A stretch of 64,000 nucleotides of DNA from PUPG01 sp041686485 (lineage in GTDB: Bacteria > Bacteroidota > Bacteroidia > Bacteroidales > UBA7960). This document shows positions 24,543 to 34,496 of this stretch, piece by piece. A program made the translations under genes and the position numbers. How positions within the stretch are numbered: position 1 is the first letter of the stretch; every line of letters begins with the position of its first letter. Where the stretch lies: assembly GCA_041686485.1 (NCBI GenBank), contig JAWLDT010000001.1, forward strand, positions 41,826 through 105,825, in the 5' to 3' direction. The notes under the pieces are model-generated. The model was not told the origin of the DNA. It ran no database searches and saw only the letters and a program-made list of their open reading frames with translations.

Positions 24543-24627
24543 CAGGCCAAAAATAAGTGATTCAACAAAAGTAATAGCCGTTTACCGAAAAGGCCACGGC
24601 GGTTCAACATCTAAAACAAACGTTCTG

Positions 24628-24891
24628 ATGAAGAAAGATATCCATCCAAAAAACTATCGCTTTGTCGTTTTTAAAGACATGTCAAACGACTATAGCTTTT
24701 TGACGCGGTCAACAGCCACCAGTAAAGAAACCATCAAATGGGAAGACGGTAACGAGTATCCCCTGGTGAAACTGGAGATCTCTCACACGTCTCATCCTTT
24801 TTATACCGGTAAGCAACAGCTTGTTGATACTGCAGGAAGGGTGGATAAGTTCAGGTCGAAGTATAAGAAACACCTGGATAAAAAGAAGTAG
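24628..24891 (+). CDS. rpmE2: 50S ribosomal protein L31, type B
   Basis: An 87-residue ribosomal protein beginning MKKDIHPKNYRFVVFKDMS, with 'WEDGNEYPLVKLEISHTSHP' and 'HPFYTGKQQLVDTAGRVDKF'. The zinc-binding cysteines of the other L31 type are absent, which marks it as the zinc-free (type B) form. It has its own promoter and is followed by two intrinsic terminators, so it is a single-gene unit. Confidence 0.95.
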   Translation: MKKDIHPKNYRFVVFKDMSNDYSFLTRSTATSKETIKWEDGNEYPLVKLEISHTSHPFYTGKQQLVDTAGRVDKFRSKYKKHLDKKK

Positions 24892-24915
24892 ACCGTTTCG
24901 TTTTCAGTATTTTAC

Positions 24916-24942
24916 AAAAGCCCTTTAGCGAGGGCTTTTTTG
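24916..24942 (+). terminator. Intrinsic terminator after the L31 gene
   Basis: The stem AAGCCCT / AGGGCTT with loop TTAGCG is followed by a T-run, 25 bp after the L31 stop. Confidence 0.85.
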
Positions 24943-24959
24943 TTGACATACAGAAAGAC

Positions 24960-25001
24960 AAAGTCCCGCTTAAAACCAATTATTGTAAGCGGGACTTTTT
25001 T
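24960..25001. terminator. Strong terminator hairpin between L31 and the sugar transporter
   Basis: A 12-bp perfect stem, AAGTCCCGCTTA / TAAGCGGGACTT, is followed by TTTT on the plus strand. On the minus strand the T-run is shorter but present, so it may end both convergent transcripts. Confidence 0.85.
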
Positions 25002-25030
25002 GCCTATAGAAACAATTTCTTCTTTTATCC

Positions 25031-26458
25031 CTATTCCTGATCGTGTGAAATTTGTTCCAGTGTTTTCCCTTTGGTTTCGGTTACAAATTTTCTTACGAAG
25101 AAGAAAGCCAAAATGCCAAACGCCGCATAAATACCATAAGAAAAGCCCAGTCCGATGTAGGTTAGTAAAATGGGGAAGGTAATGGTGATCAGGAAATTTG
25201 ACAACCATTGGACGAGTCCGGCCAGGGATAGCGCCGCACCTCTGAATTTGTTTGAAAACATTTCACCCAGCATGACCCACATGATAGGTCCCCAGGTGAA
25301 CGCAAAAAAGGCGATGTACGCATTGGCTGCAAGCAACGCCAGAATGCCACTGGTTCCGCCCATTTCAATGCCCTGAGCTGCATCTTCCGCACCAAGGGCA
25401 AAGACAATAGCCAGCAAAGCCAGCATGACGGCCTGCCCAATGGCGCCAGTCATCAGAAGTGGTTTACGGCCCACTTTCTCGACCAGATAAATGGCCAAAA
25501 AGGTGAAAGCAATATTCACACTACCGGATATTACATTTGTCAGAAGCGCATCCGCTTCTGTAAAACCGGCAGCCTGCCATAACACTGAACCATAATAGAA
25601 CACCACATTGATACCGGTAAATTGCTGCAGGGCAGCGATCCCGATACCTACCCATACTATAGGATGAACTTTTTTTGTTTTTTGATTGATTATATCCGAT
25701 AAACGTGGCTTGCGTTCTCTTAAAACGGTTGTTTTAATTTCTTCTACCTGTCTTTTGGCTATTTCAAAGTTGGTAATACTGGCAAGCACTTTGGTGGCTT
25801 TGTCGGGCTTGTTGTCAGCCACCAGGTAGCGTGGTGATTCGGGGATAAACCATAGACAGGAGAAAAACACAAATGCGGGGATGAGTTCCATCCAGAACAT
25901 CCATCGCCAGGTGCCAAATCCCCACCAAAGCGTTTCAGAAGCGCCACCGGAGATGAGTGCAAGGTTATAGTTGCTGAAAAAAGCTGTAAACAGGCCAATG
26001 ACTATCGCCAGTTGCTGTAATGAAATCAGGCGCCCTCTTATGTTTGCCGGGGCAATTTCGCCTATGTAAGCCGGTGAAATAACACTGGCAGCACCTACAG
26101 CCAACCCACCCAATATCCGAAAAAACACAAATTGCGTGGAATTATCTGCAATCCCCGACCCCCATGCGCTTATGATAAAAGCAGTTGCGGTGACAAGCAG
26201 TACATATTTGCGGCCAAATTTATCGGTAAGGCTGCCGGCAAAAAAGGCTCCTGCCGCACACCCCAATAACATGGAAGCCACATTAAAGCCTGTTGCGACA
26301 GCATCAGAATCAAATGATTCCTGCAAGGCATTAACAGCGCCATTGATCACGCCACTGTCAAATCCAAACAAGAAACCACCTAAGGCTGCTACTATTGAGA
26401 GGAGTAATACACGTCCCACATTACTTTCACGTTCTAAAGAATTATCTGAACCTTCCAT
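25031..26458 (-). CDS. Sugar porter family MFS transporter
   Basis: A 475-residue inner-membrane sugar:proton symporter of the XylE/GLUT type with 12 predicted helices. Signatures include 'GGFLFGFDSGVINGA' in helix 1, 'DKFGRKYVLL' after helix 2, 'PESPRYLVADNKPDKA' in the central loop, 'QQFTGINVVFYYG' in helix 7 and 'FVTETKGKTLEQI' at the C-terminus. The substrate (glucose, xylose, arabinose or another) cannot be decided. It is a single gene, divergent from the DUF4954 gene across a 210-bp AT-rich spacer. Confidence 0.92.
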   Translation of the reverse strand: MEGSDNSLERESNVGRVLLLSIVAALGGFLFGFDSGVINGAVNALQESFDSDAVATGFNVASMLLGCAAGAFFAGSLTDKFGRKYVLLVTATAFIISAWGSGIADNSTQFVFFRILGGLAVGAASVISPAYIGEIAPANIRGRLISLQQLAIVIGLFTAFFSNYNLALISGGASETLWWGFGTWRWMFWMELIPAFVFFSCLWFIPESPRYLVADNKPDKATKVLASITNFEIAKRQVEEIKTTVLRERKPRLSDIINQKTKKVHPIVWVGIGIAALQQFTGINVVFYYGSVLWQAAGFTEADALLTNVISGSVNIAFTFLAIYLVEKVGRKPLLMTGAIGQAVMLALLAIVFALGAEDAAQGIEMGGTSGILALLAANAYIAFFAFTWGPIMWVMLGEMFSNKFRGAALSLAGLVQWLSNFLITITFPILLTYIGLGFSYGIYAAFGILAFFFVRKFVTETKGKTLEQISHDQE

Positions 26459-26668
26459 TGCGTGTGTGTTTTTGAGGATGACGATACAACATTTATTTTA
26501 AAAATGTAAAGATAAGATTATTTATTTTTTGTAAAAATACAGATAAAAAGCTTGATGTTTTTTTTCATATTACTTTTGAGAAATGATTATTTGGTAATGT
26601 AAGCCACATCCTTCCATAAAAATGTATGTTTATTGGTCTAATATAAAGTTTGTTGTATATTTATTTAT

Positions 26669-28651
26669 ATGAAACACTATCGCAAACTATCAAAAGAGGA
26701 GCAAAAGCAGCTGCAAAAGCAGGGTTGTACCTCCGACAACTGGGACGAAATACATGTTGATCCTTCTTTTCGTCCCGACAATATTATCACCTGTTGTTTT
26801 TCCGGAACCAATTATTTGGGTTTGTATACAGATGCTGTTGAATATCCGGGGGGAGTAAAAAAAACGGCCGGGCTTTATAATGCCCATTTTCATAACTGCG
26901 TTATCGGGGATCAGGTTGTCATCAGTAATGTCATGAATTATGTGGCGAATTATCGTATCAGCAACCATGTGGTCGTCGAAAATGTTGATCTGATCATGTT
27001 GGATGGGGCTACGGCCTTTGGAAATGGTACGATGGTGAATGTGCTGGATGAAACAGGTGGTCGCCGGCTGATGATTTATGACAGGTTATCTGCCCATCTG
27101 GCGTACATCATGGTACTCTACCGGCACCGGAAACATTTGCTGCCATCCATTGAGCGAATGATCAATGACTATGTTGCTAAGAATACTTCCGAACAAGGGT
27201 TCATCGGAGCCCATACATGGATTATGAATTCCGGACGGATAATCAATGTCCGGATTGGTGAACAAGCCCGGATAAATGGGGCTTCTCGTTTATATGAAGG
27301 CAGCATTAACAGCCACATCTCTGATCCGGTGAAAATTGGTGACAATGTGGTTGCCGATCATTTTATTATCTCCTCCGGATCGGAGGTGTCCAGCCATACC
27401 ATCATTGACAATTGTTTTATTGGTCAGGGTTGCCGGCTTCTTAAGCATTATTCAGCAACCCATTCTGTTTTCTTTGCCAACGCTGAAGGTTTTGGCGGGG
27501 AAGCATGTTCAATATTTGCAGGTCCTTTCACGATCACCCATCATAAGTCTACTTTGTTGATCGGCGGGATGTTTTCTTTTGCGAATGCCGGCAGTGGCTC
27601 CAATCAAAGCAATCACATGTACAAATTAGGCCCTGTGCATCATGGGTTGGTTGAGAGAGGCTCCAGGACAACAAGCGAATCTTACCTGTTATGGCCAGCC
27701 AAAATCGGTGCCTTTACCCTTATTATGGGACACCATTACACTAATCCGGATACTTCCCGCATGCCTTTTTCCTATTTGATCAAAAACAAAGAAAGAGCAT
27801 GGCTTGTTCCGGCGGTTAACCTGCGGAGTGTCGGTACCATACGTGATACCATGAAATGGCTTCGCCGCGATAAAAGGAAGGATCCTGATAAGCTTGACTG
27901 TATCAATTACAAACTGTTAACCCCCTTTACCGCAGAACGAATACTGCAGGGGAAAGATATTTTGGAGAACCTCGCAAACAAAGGTGAAATGAAAGATGAC
28001 CACACGTGGAACGCTTTATATATCTCACAAAAGGCATTGGTGCGTGGTATACAGTTATATTCGATGGCGATTGTCAAATTCCTGGGTAATTGCCTTATCT
28101 CAAGAATTGAATTATATAAACCGACGAACCGCCCGGAACTTATAGCCTGCCTTACCCCAAAAACTGCCAAAGGGAAAGGTTCCTGGGTTGACCTTGCCGG
28201 ATTGATCGCCCCTAAAAATGAAATTGAACACTTGCTGGATCAGTTGGAATCGGCTGAAATAAACAGGCTGGAAGAGACAGAGATGTTTTTCAGAAGCCTT
28301 CATGATCATTATAATGACTACGAATGGACATGGGCGGCTGATAGCCTCGAAAGGTATATGCAAAAGGCTATTCATGAAATGAGCCCGGAAGATCTGATTT
28401 CTTTTATTGAAAAATGGAAAGAAAGTGTGATTGGCCTGGACGAGCAGCTTTATGAAGATGCCCAAAAAGAGTTTCGGGAAAGTGCCATGACGGTTTTTGG
28501 ACCTGACGGCGAACGGCAAACAAAAGAAGATGATTTTAAAGCAGTGCGTGGCACCCTTGAAGAAAACCAGTTCGTTCAGGTGATTCAGGATCACATTCGC
28601 AGAAAGAGCGATCTGGCTGACATAGCCATTAAAAGCTTAAAAGCATTATAA
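26669..28651 (+). CDS. DUF4954 family protein (left-handed beta-helix)
   Basis: A 660-residue soluble protein. The N-terminal two thirds shows hexapeptide-like repeats ('VIGDQVVISNVMNYVANYRI', 'IGEQARINGASRLYEGSI', 'VKIGDNVVADHFIISSGSEV'), as in left-handed beta-helix acyl- and nucleotidyl-transferases. It continues with 'AKIGAFTLIMGHHYTNPDTS', a histidine-bearing block that could be catalytic. The last third is mostly helical and charged. The family is known to me mainly from Bacteroidota and has no established activity; a sugar-nucleotide or acyl transfer role is a guess from fold. Confidence 0.75.
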   Translation: MKHYRKLSKEEQKQLQKQGCTSDNWDEIHVDPSFRPDNIITCCFSGTNYLGLYTDAVEYPGGVKKTAGLYNAHFHNCVIGDQVVISNVMNYVANYRISNHVVVENVDLIMLDGATAFGNGTMVNVLDETGGRRLMIYDRLSAHLAYIMVLYRHRKHLLPSIERMINDYVAKNTSEQGFIGAHTWIMNSGRIINVRIGEQARINGASRLYEGSINSHISDPVKIGDNVVADHFIISSGSEVSSHTIIDNCFIGQGCRLLKHYSATHSVFFANAEGFGGEACSIFAGPFTITHHKSTLLIGGMFSFANAGSGSNQSNHMYKLGPVHHGLVERGSRTTSESYLLWPAKIGAFTLIMGHHYTNPDTSRMPFSYLIKNKERAWLVPAVNLRSVGTIRDTMKWLRRDKRKDPDKLDCINYKLLTPFTAERILQGKDILENLANKGEMKDDHTWNALYISQKALVRGIQLYSMAIVKFLGNCLISRIELYKPTNRPELIACLTPKTAKGKGSWVDLAGLIAPKNEIEHLLDQLESAEINRLEETEMFFRSLHDHYNDYEWTWAADSLERYMQKAIHEMSPEDLISFIEKWKESVIGLDEQLYEDAQKEFRESAMTVFGPDGERQTKEDDFKAVRGTLEENQFVQVIQDHIRRKSDLADIAIKSLKAL

Positions 28652-28799
28652 TCCAGGCCGGGATAGGCCACAACATATCTGCAATCATATAGACTTTTCA
28701 CCAATACTTCCTAAATATATTGGCACGTTGGTTGCAATATTATTTAGATATTTGAACAATGAATCAACGCGTTTTACTATTTTTATCATAATACTGTGT

Positions 28800-28866
28800 A
28801 AAACAGCCCTTAGCCTGCTATTTTGGCTGCCATATTCCAATAGCAGACTGGCGATGTGGCTGTTTT
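28800..28866 (+). promoter_or_regulatory. Nested hairpin upstream of lon
   Basis: The outer stem is AAAACAGCC (28800-28808) / GGCTGTTTT (28858-28866) and the inner stem is CTGCTATT (28815-28822) / AATAGCAG (28839-28846). The outer stem runs into TTTTT, as a terminator does. It lies 149 bp after the DUF4954 stop and 42 bp before lon, so it may be a terminator of the former or a leader structure of the latter. Confidence 0.5.
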
Positions 28867-28907
28867 TACTGACAACACAAATGACAAAATGACATATAAA
28901 TTATACT

Positions 28908-31367
28908 ATGAGTGACTTATTTGAGAATGATTTTTTGATTTCGAAAGAAGGACTGGATGCGGACAGTGAATTTATTCCCCTGCTCTCGTCAGAGGAAGAG
29001 CAGCGGATGGCTGAAGAAGAGATCCCTGAAGAACTGGCTATCCTGCCACTGAAAAACACCGTCCTGTTTCCCGGTGTGGTGATTCCCATTACGGTTAGTC
29101 GTGATAAATCGATAAAGCTTGTGCGTGAAGTTTATGATGATTCACGCATCGTGGGCGTGGTTTCGCAAAAAGATGCTGATATCGAAGATCCTTCTTTTGA
29201 TGACCTGAATACCATTGGTACTGCTGCCCAGATCATGAAGATCCTGAAAATGCCCGACGGAAATACCACGGTTATCATTCAGGGCAAGAAGCGGATCGAA
29301 ATAGAAGAGCTCACAAGCAGTGACCCCTACTTCATGGCCCGGGTGAAACCGTTTGAAACTGCCGATAAGCCCAGTGAGACAGAAGAGTTTAATGCCCTGA
29401 TATCCACATTGAAGGATCTGGCCATTAAAATTGTAAAGCTTTCACCCAATGTACCCAGTGACTCTGCTTTTGCCTTAAAAAATATTGAAAGCCCGGTATT
29501 CCTTGTCAACTTTATTTCCTCCAACCTCAATATTGATGTCCAGGAAAAACAGAAGTTACTGGAGATACCGGATGTGGAGACCCGCGCCAATGTCGTCCTG
29601 GAACACCTCAACAAGGAGTTGCAGGTGGTGGAGCTGAAAAACCAGATCCACTCCAAAGTGAAGGTGGATATTGACAAACAACAACGCGACTATATTCTGG
29701 GTCAGCAACTGAAGACCATCCAGGAAGAGCTTGGCGGTAGTCCGCATGAGGAGAAGATTAATGAGCTTAAAGAGCGGGCCGGGCAGAAGAAATGGAGTGA
29801 ACAGGTAAAAGATGTCTTTGAGAAAGAGCTCTCCCGCCTTCAGCGAATGAATCCGGCGGCCATGGAGTATACCGTGCACCTCAATTACCTGGAGACTTTG
29901 GTGGATCTTCCCTGGAATGAGTTTACCCCGGATAATTTTGACCTGAAAAAGGCACAACGAATCCTTGACCGCGATCATTACGGTTTGGAAGAAATCAAAG
30001 ATCGCATTATTGAATACCTGGCAGTACTCAAGCTCAAAGGCGACATGAAGTCACCCATCCTCTGCTTTGTCGGGCCTCCCGGTGTAGGAAAGACATCGCT
30101 GGGCAAATCCATTGCCAGTGCCCTTGGCCGGAAATATATGCGCATGTCACTGGGTGGTTTGCGCGATGAAGCTGAAATACGCGGACATCGTAAGACCTAT
30201 GTCGGTGCTATGCCTGGCCGGATCGTTCAGAATCTGAAAAAAGCCGAATCATCCAATCCGGTTTTTGTGTTGGATGAAGTTGACAAGGTCGGCTATAAAA
30301 ACTTTTCCGGCGATCCCTCCTCTGCGTTATTGGAGGTGCTGGATCCAGAACAGAACAGCACCTTTTATGACAACTACCTGGAGGTGGAATATGACCTCTC
30401 GAACATCATGTTTATTGCTACCGCCAATACGGTATCAGGCATTCAGCCTGCCTTGCGTGACCGTATGGAGATCATTGACCTGAGTGGGTATATTGTCGAA
30501 GAGAAACAGGAGATCGCCCGTCGTCACCTGATCCCCAAACAGCTGGAAGCCCACGGCGTAAAGAAAAGCCAGTTGCGGTTTACCAGGAAGGTGTTGGAAA
30601 GGATCATTCAGGATTATACCAGGGAGTCAGGCGTCAGAAGCCTGGAGAAGGTGCTGGCAAAAATCATCCGTGCCCGCGCCAGGGATATTGTAATGGGTAA
30701 TGAGAAACAACCCTCGTTGAAAGTCGATGAGCTTGGCAAAATCCTGGGACCGGCGAAATACACCCGTGAACAAACGTTGCTCAAAGATATGTCCGGTGTT
30801 ATGACCGGACTGGCCTGGACACCCACCGGCGGAGAAGTTCTGTTTGTGGAAGTCAGTCTGAGCAGGGGTAAAGGCAATCTGAGCCTTACCGGTAACCTGG
30901 GCGATGTGATGAAGGAGTCGGCTACCCTGGCTTTTGAATACCTGAAAGCACATGCCGAAGCCCTGGGTGTTGATCCTGAAGTGTTTCACAAATACCATGT
31001 ACACATGCACGTACCGGAAGGTGCCACACCTAAGGATGGTCCCTCGGCCGGCGTGACCATGTTTGCTGCGCTGGCTTCGGCCTTTACAGGCAGGAAGGTG
31101 CGACCTGCTGTTGCCATGACAGGTGAGGTGACACTCCGCGGAAAGGTTCTGCCGGTCGGGGGTATAAAAGAAAAACTTCTGGCAGCCAAACGTGCCGGTA
31201 TTACGCGCATCATCCTGTCAAAAGAAAACCGAAAAAACGTGGAAGAGATCAACCCGTTGTATTTGAAAGGCGTTGAATTTTCTTACATCTCAGAGATGAT
31301 AGAGGTAGTAGATCTGAGTATGTATAAAGAGAAATCCAAAAAACCGCAACAGCCTTCTTTGTCTTAA
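28908..31367 (+). CDS. lon: ATP-dependent protease La
   Basis: An 819-residue cytoplasmic AAA+ protease that degrades misfolded and regulatory proteins. The N-terminal LON substrate domain (about residues 40-235, starting 'LAILPLKNTVLFPGVVIPI') is followed by a coiled-coil part, the ATPase with Walker A 'GPPGVGKTSLGKSIA' (near residue 390), and the protease domain with the catalytic serine S713 in 'PKDGPSAGVTMF' and the partner lysine in 'KEKLLAAKRAGI'. Complete and of normal length. Confidence 0.96.
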   Translation: MSDLFENDFLISKEGLDADSEFIPLLSSEEEQRMAEEEIPEELAILPLKNTVLFPGVVIPITVSRDKSIKLVREVYDDSRIVGVVSQKDADIEDPSFDDLNTIGTAAQIMKILKMPDGNTTVIIQGKKRIEIEELTSSDPYFMARVKPFETADKPSETEEFNALISTLKDLAIKIVKLSPNVPSDSAFALKNIESPVFLVNFISSNLNIDVQEKQKLLEIPDVETRANVVLEHLNKELQVVELKNQIHSKVKVDIDKQQRDYILGQQLKTIQEELGGSPHEEKINELKERAGQKKWSEQVKDVFEKELSRLQRMNPAAMEYTVHLNYLETLVDLPWNEFTPDNFDLKKAQRILDRDHYGLEEIKDRIIEYLAVLKLKGDMKSPILCFVGPPGVGKTSLGKSIASALGRKYMRMSLGGLRDEAEIRGHRKTYVGAMPGRIVQNLKKAESSNPVFVLDEVDKVGYKNFSGDPSSALLEVLDPEQNSTFYDNYLEVEYDLSNIMFIATANTVSGIQPALRDRMEIIDLSGYIVEEKQEIARRHLIPKQLEAHGVKKSQLRFTRKVLERIIQDYTRESGVRSLEKVLAKIIRARARDIVMGNEKQPSLKVDELGKILGPAKYTREQTLLKDMSGVMTGLAWTPTGGEVLFVEVSLSRGKGNLSLTGNLGDVMKESATLAFEYLKAHAEALGVDPEVFHKYHVHMHVPEGATPKDGPSAGVTMFAALASAFTGRKVRPAVAMTGEVTLRGKVLPVGGIKEKLLAAKRAGITRIILSKENRKNVEEINPLYLKGVEFSYISEMIEVVDLSMYKEKSKKPQQPSLS

Positions 31368-31414
31368 TCTGCTCAAAGGCTGTTTTTTAGTTTTTTATTT
31401 TCTAAAAAAAATGT

Positions 31415-31422
31415 TACCTTTG
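31415..31422 (+). promoter_or_regulatory. -7 box (TACCTTTG) of the S1 gene
   Basis: TACCTTTG fits TAnnTTTG and sits 131 bp before the S1 start, in a spacer that has no other use. The upstream TTG element is not clear. Confidence 0.55.
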
Positions 31423-31486
31423 CACTCCCGTTTTCGGGCCAGTAAACCTATTGTTTAACCCGGCTCCCCGGAAAACCCTTTGTGCC

Positions 31487-31514
31487 ACAAAATATATCTC
31501 AAAATATATTTTGT
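31487..31514 (+). promoter_or_regulatory. Leader hairpin of the S1 gene
   Basis: The perfect 11-bp stem ACAAAATATAT / ATATATTTTGT has a 6-nt loop and ends 38 nt before the S1 start. It is flanked by GC-rich words (CCCGG near 31460, CCGGG near 31525) that could close an outer stem. In other bacteria S1 controls its own translation through its leader; the same is plausible here. Confidence 0.55.
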
Positions 31515-31552
31515 ATACAAATCCCCGGGCAGCCACAGATAAGAATTAGTGA

Positions 31553-34424
31553 ATGTCAGAAGAAGAAAAAAATTCCGGTGCGTCGGAACAAAAACCGGTT
31601 GTTAAAACCACAGATCAGGCTTCTGAACCAAAAGCCAACACCGAAGAGGTCAAGATTGAGGATCCTCAGAACCCTATTGCCGGCGAGGATATGCCGGTAG
31701 CAGAAGATACCACTGCTCAGGAGCAGGCCCCCGGTGATTTTGACTGGGATGCTATCGACCAGAAGCAGGATGACTATTCTGCGGAAGAGCGTAAGCGTTT
31801 GGAAAACATGTACGAAGACACCCTGAAGTCAATCGGCGAAGGTGAAGTGATCGACGGCGTGGTGGTTTCCAAAAACTCACGTGAGGTGGTCGTCAATATT
31901 GGCTTTAAATCAGACGGTGTTATTCCGGCCTCGGAAATACGCTATAACCCCGACCTGAAAGTCGGCGATACCATTGAGGTATATGTCGAAAGTCAGGAGG
32001 ATAGCACTGGCCAGTTGGTGCTTTCCCACAAAAAGGCGCGTACGCTGCGTTCCTGGGAGCGTATCAATCAGGCTAAAGAAAATGATGAAGTTATTCAGGG
32101 CCACGTCAAGTGCCGCACCAAAGGCGGACTTATCGTGGATGTCTTCGGTATCGAAGCATTCCTGCCAGGCTCACAAATTGATGTCAAACCAATTCGTGAT
32201 TATGACATCTATGTGGGCAAAACCATGGATTTTAAAGTGGTTAAAATCAATCATGAATACAAAAACGTGGTGGTTTCTCACAAAGCCCTCATCGAAGCAG
32301 AACTTGAAATCCAGAAAGCCGAAATCATTGCCAAACTCGAAAAAGGACAGATTCTCGAAGGCAGCGTGAAAAACATTACCTCGTATGGCGTGTTTGTCGA
32401 CCTCGGAGGCGTGGATGGATTGATTCATATTACAGACCTCTCCTGGGGCCGTATTAATCATCCGGAAGAGATCGTTGAACTGGATCAGAAGATCAATGTG
32501 GTTATTCTCGACTTTGACGAGAACAAGAAACGCATTGCACTCGGCCTGAAACAGCTTACGCCCCATCCATGGGATTCCCTTGACCCCAACCTCAAAGTGG
32601 GCGACAAGGTCAAAGGCAAGGTTGTGGTGATTGCCGATTATGGTGCATTTATTGAGATCGCACCCGGTGTGGAAGGTCTAATCCATGTTTCTGAGATGTC
32701 ATGGTCACAGCACCTGCGTACCGCACAGGACTTCCTGAAGGTTGGTGATGAGGTGGAAGCCGTTATCCTAACCCTCGACAGGGAGGAACGGAAAATGTCA
32801 CTCGGCATCAAACAACTGATCCCCGATCCATGGGAGAACATCCATGAGAAGTATCCCGTCGGTACAAAAACCACAGCTACAGTCAGGAACTTTACCAACT
32901 TTGGAATCTTTGTTGAGCTGGAAGAAGGTGTAGATGGCCTGATTCACATCAGCGACCTTTCCTGGAGCAAGAAAATCAAGCACCCTGCAGAGTTTACCCA
33001 GATCGGTGAAAGCATCGAGGTGGTTGTGCTGGATGTCGACAAGGAAAACCGCAGATTGAGCCTTGGACACAAACAACTGGAGGAAAATCCGTGGGATGTA
33101 TTTGAAACCGTGTTTACCGTTGATTCTCTACATCAGGGTACCATCGTAGGTACCTCTGATAAAGGTGTTATTGTAGCCCTGCCTTATGGTGTGGAAGGCT
33201 TTGCACCAACCCGCCATATTGTGAAGGAGGACGGCACCACTGCCAAAATGGATGAAACCTTAGACTTTAAAGTTATTGAGTTTAATAAGGAAAGCAAAAA
33301 GATTGTTGTTTCCCATACCCGGGTTTACCAGGATGAGCGTCATGCAGAGAAAGCCAGTGAAACAGCTGAAAAGAAATCAAAGGAGAAGACGACCAAGAAA
33401 ACGGTGAAACAGATGAAGGAGAATCTGGAAAAAACAACCCTTGGCGATATCGATGCGTTGGCTAACCTGAAATCTGAGATCGAAGAGACAGAGAAGACCT
33501 CCCGGTCAACCAAAAAGGCTGCAGCCAAAAAACCGGAAGCTGAAGAAAAGGCGGTTAAAGCCACTAAAAAAGAGGAAGAGCAGGAGCAGCCTTCTGAAGA
33601 TAAGAAGGAGACCAAAGCCGCTAAAAAAGAGGAAGAGCAGGAGCAGCCTTCTGAAGATAAGAAGGAGACCNNNNNNNNNNNNNNNNNNNNNNNNNNNNNN
33701 NNNNNNNNNNNNNNNNNNNNNNNNNNNNNNNNNNNNNNNNNNNNNNNNNNNNNNNNNNNNNNNNNNNNNNGAGGAAGAGCAGGAGCAGCCTTCTGAAGAT
33801 AAGAAGGAGACCAAAGCCGCTAAAAAAGAGGAAGAGCAGGAGCAGCCTTCTGAAGATAAGAAGGAGACCAAAGCCGCTAAAAAAGAGGAAGAGCAGGAGC
33901 AGCCTTCTGAAGATAAGAAGGAGACCGCAAAAGAGGAGGAAACAACTGAGGCTTCCACTAAAGAGGCTGAAACACCGGCATCTGAAGAAGCACCTGCTGA
34001 ACAGGAAAAAACGGATCAGGATGTAACCGGGGAACCCGGGAAGACCCCAAAAGCCAAAGCTGGCAAAGGTGAAGCCGCAAAAGAAGGTGAAGCCGCAGAA
34101 AAGAAAACAGCTGAAAAGGCAGAGGAAGCTGAAGAGGAAGTTGAAGAGAAGCCTAAGAAAACCAAGGCTAAAGCATCCAGTGCAAAAACAACCAAGTCGA
34201 CAGCCAAATCTACCAAGAAAAAGGATGAGGAAGAAGAGGAAGCTGCCGGCGAAACAAAGAAAAGCACTACCGCAAAAAAATCAACAAAGTCGGCTTCCAC
34301 GAAGAAGAAGAAGACTGAAGAAAAGAAGGAGGAAGAAAGCAAGGAGGCTGGCAGCGAAGAGGCTGATGTGAAAAAGGGAGCCAAAGCCAAAACCAAAAAA
34401 GAGGCTGATGATACCGGAGAATAA
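31553..34424 (+). CDS. rpsA: 30S ribosomal protein S1 with long repeated tail, interrupted by an assembly gap
   Basis: RNA-binding ribosomal protein important for translation start. After an acidic N-terminal stretch (about 80 residues) six S1 motifs are visible, the third to fifth being the most regular ('VFVDLGGVDGLIHITDLSW', 'IAPGVEGLIHVSEMSW', 'ELEEGVDGLIHISDLSW'). From about residue 600 there is a Lys/Ala/Glu-rich tail containing a 19-residue tandem repeat. The 100-N gap (33671-33770) falls inside that repeat. The reading frame before the gap ends on a codon boundary, and the frame starting at 33771 runs on to TAA at 34422-34424. Without the gap 923 residues are visible. True length and the phase across the gap are unknown. 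Confidence 0.88.
33557..33926 (+). repeat. 57-bp coding tandem repeat in the S1 tail
   Basis: The unit encodes KAAKKEEEQEQPSEDKKET (19 residues). Units at 33557-33613 and 33614-33670 precede the gap; a partial unit (33771-33812) and units at 33813-33869 and 33870-33926 follow it. Copies are nearly identical at DNA level, and the gap begins exactly at a unit border, so copy number was probably collapsed in assembly. Confidence 0.9.
33671..33770. other. Assembly gap (100 N)
   Basis: A run of exactly 100 undetermined bases, a conventional placeholder length, inside a near-identical tandem repeat. Confidence 0.98.
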
Positions 34425-34459
34425 GACGAATAATCCGGTTTCTCACTGGTGTTAGATTG

Positions 34460-34491
34460 AAAGGGTAGCCGCAGGACGGCTACCCTTTTTT
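34460..34491. terminator. Intrinsic terminator after the S1 gene
   Basis: An 11-bp perfect stem, AAGGGTAGCCG / CGGCTACCCTT, with loop CAGGA is followed by TTTT. It lies between convergent genes and could serve both. Confidence 0.9.
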
Positions 34492-34496
34492 CGTCC

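Noticed and set aside
25031..26458. Part of a polysaccharide utilisation locus
   Set aside because: No SusC/SusD pair or glycoside hydrolase gene lies near the sugar porter.
33771..33796. Early stop of the S1 frame just after the gap
   Set aside because: It arises only because 100 N is not a multiple of three; the frame that continues the repeat runs to 34424.
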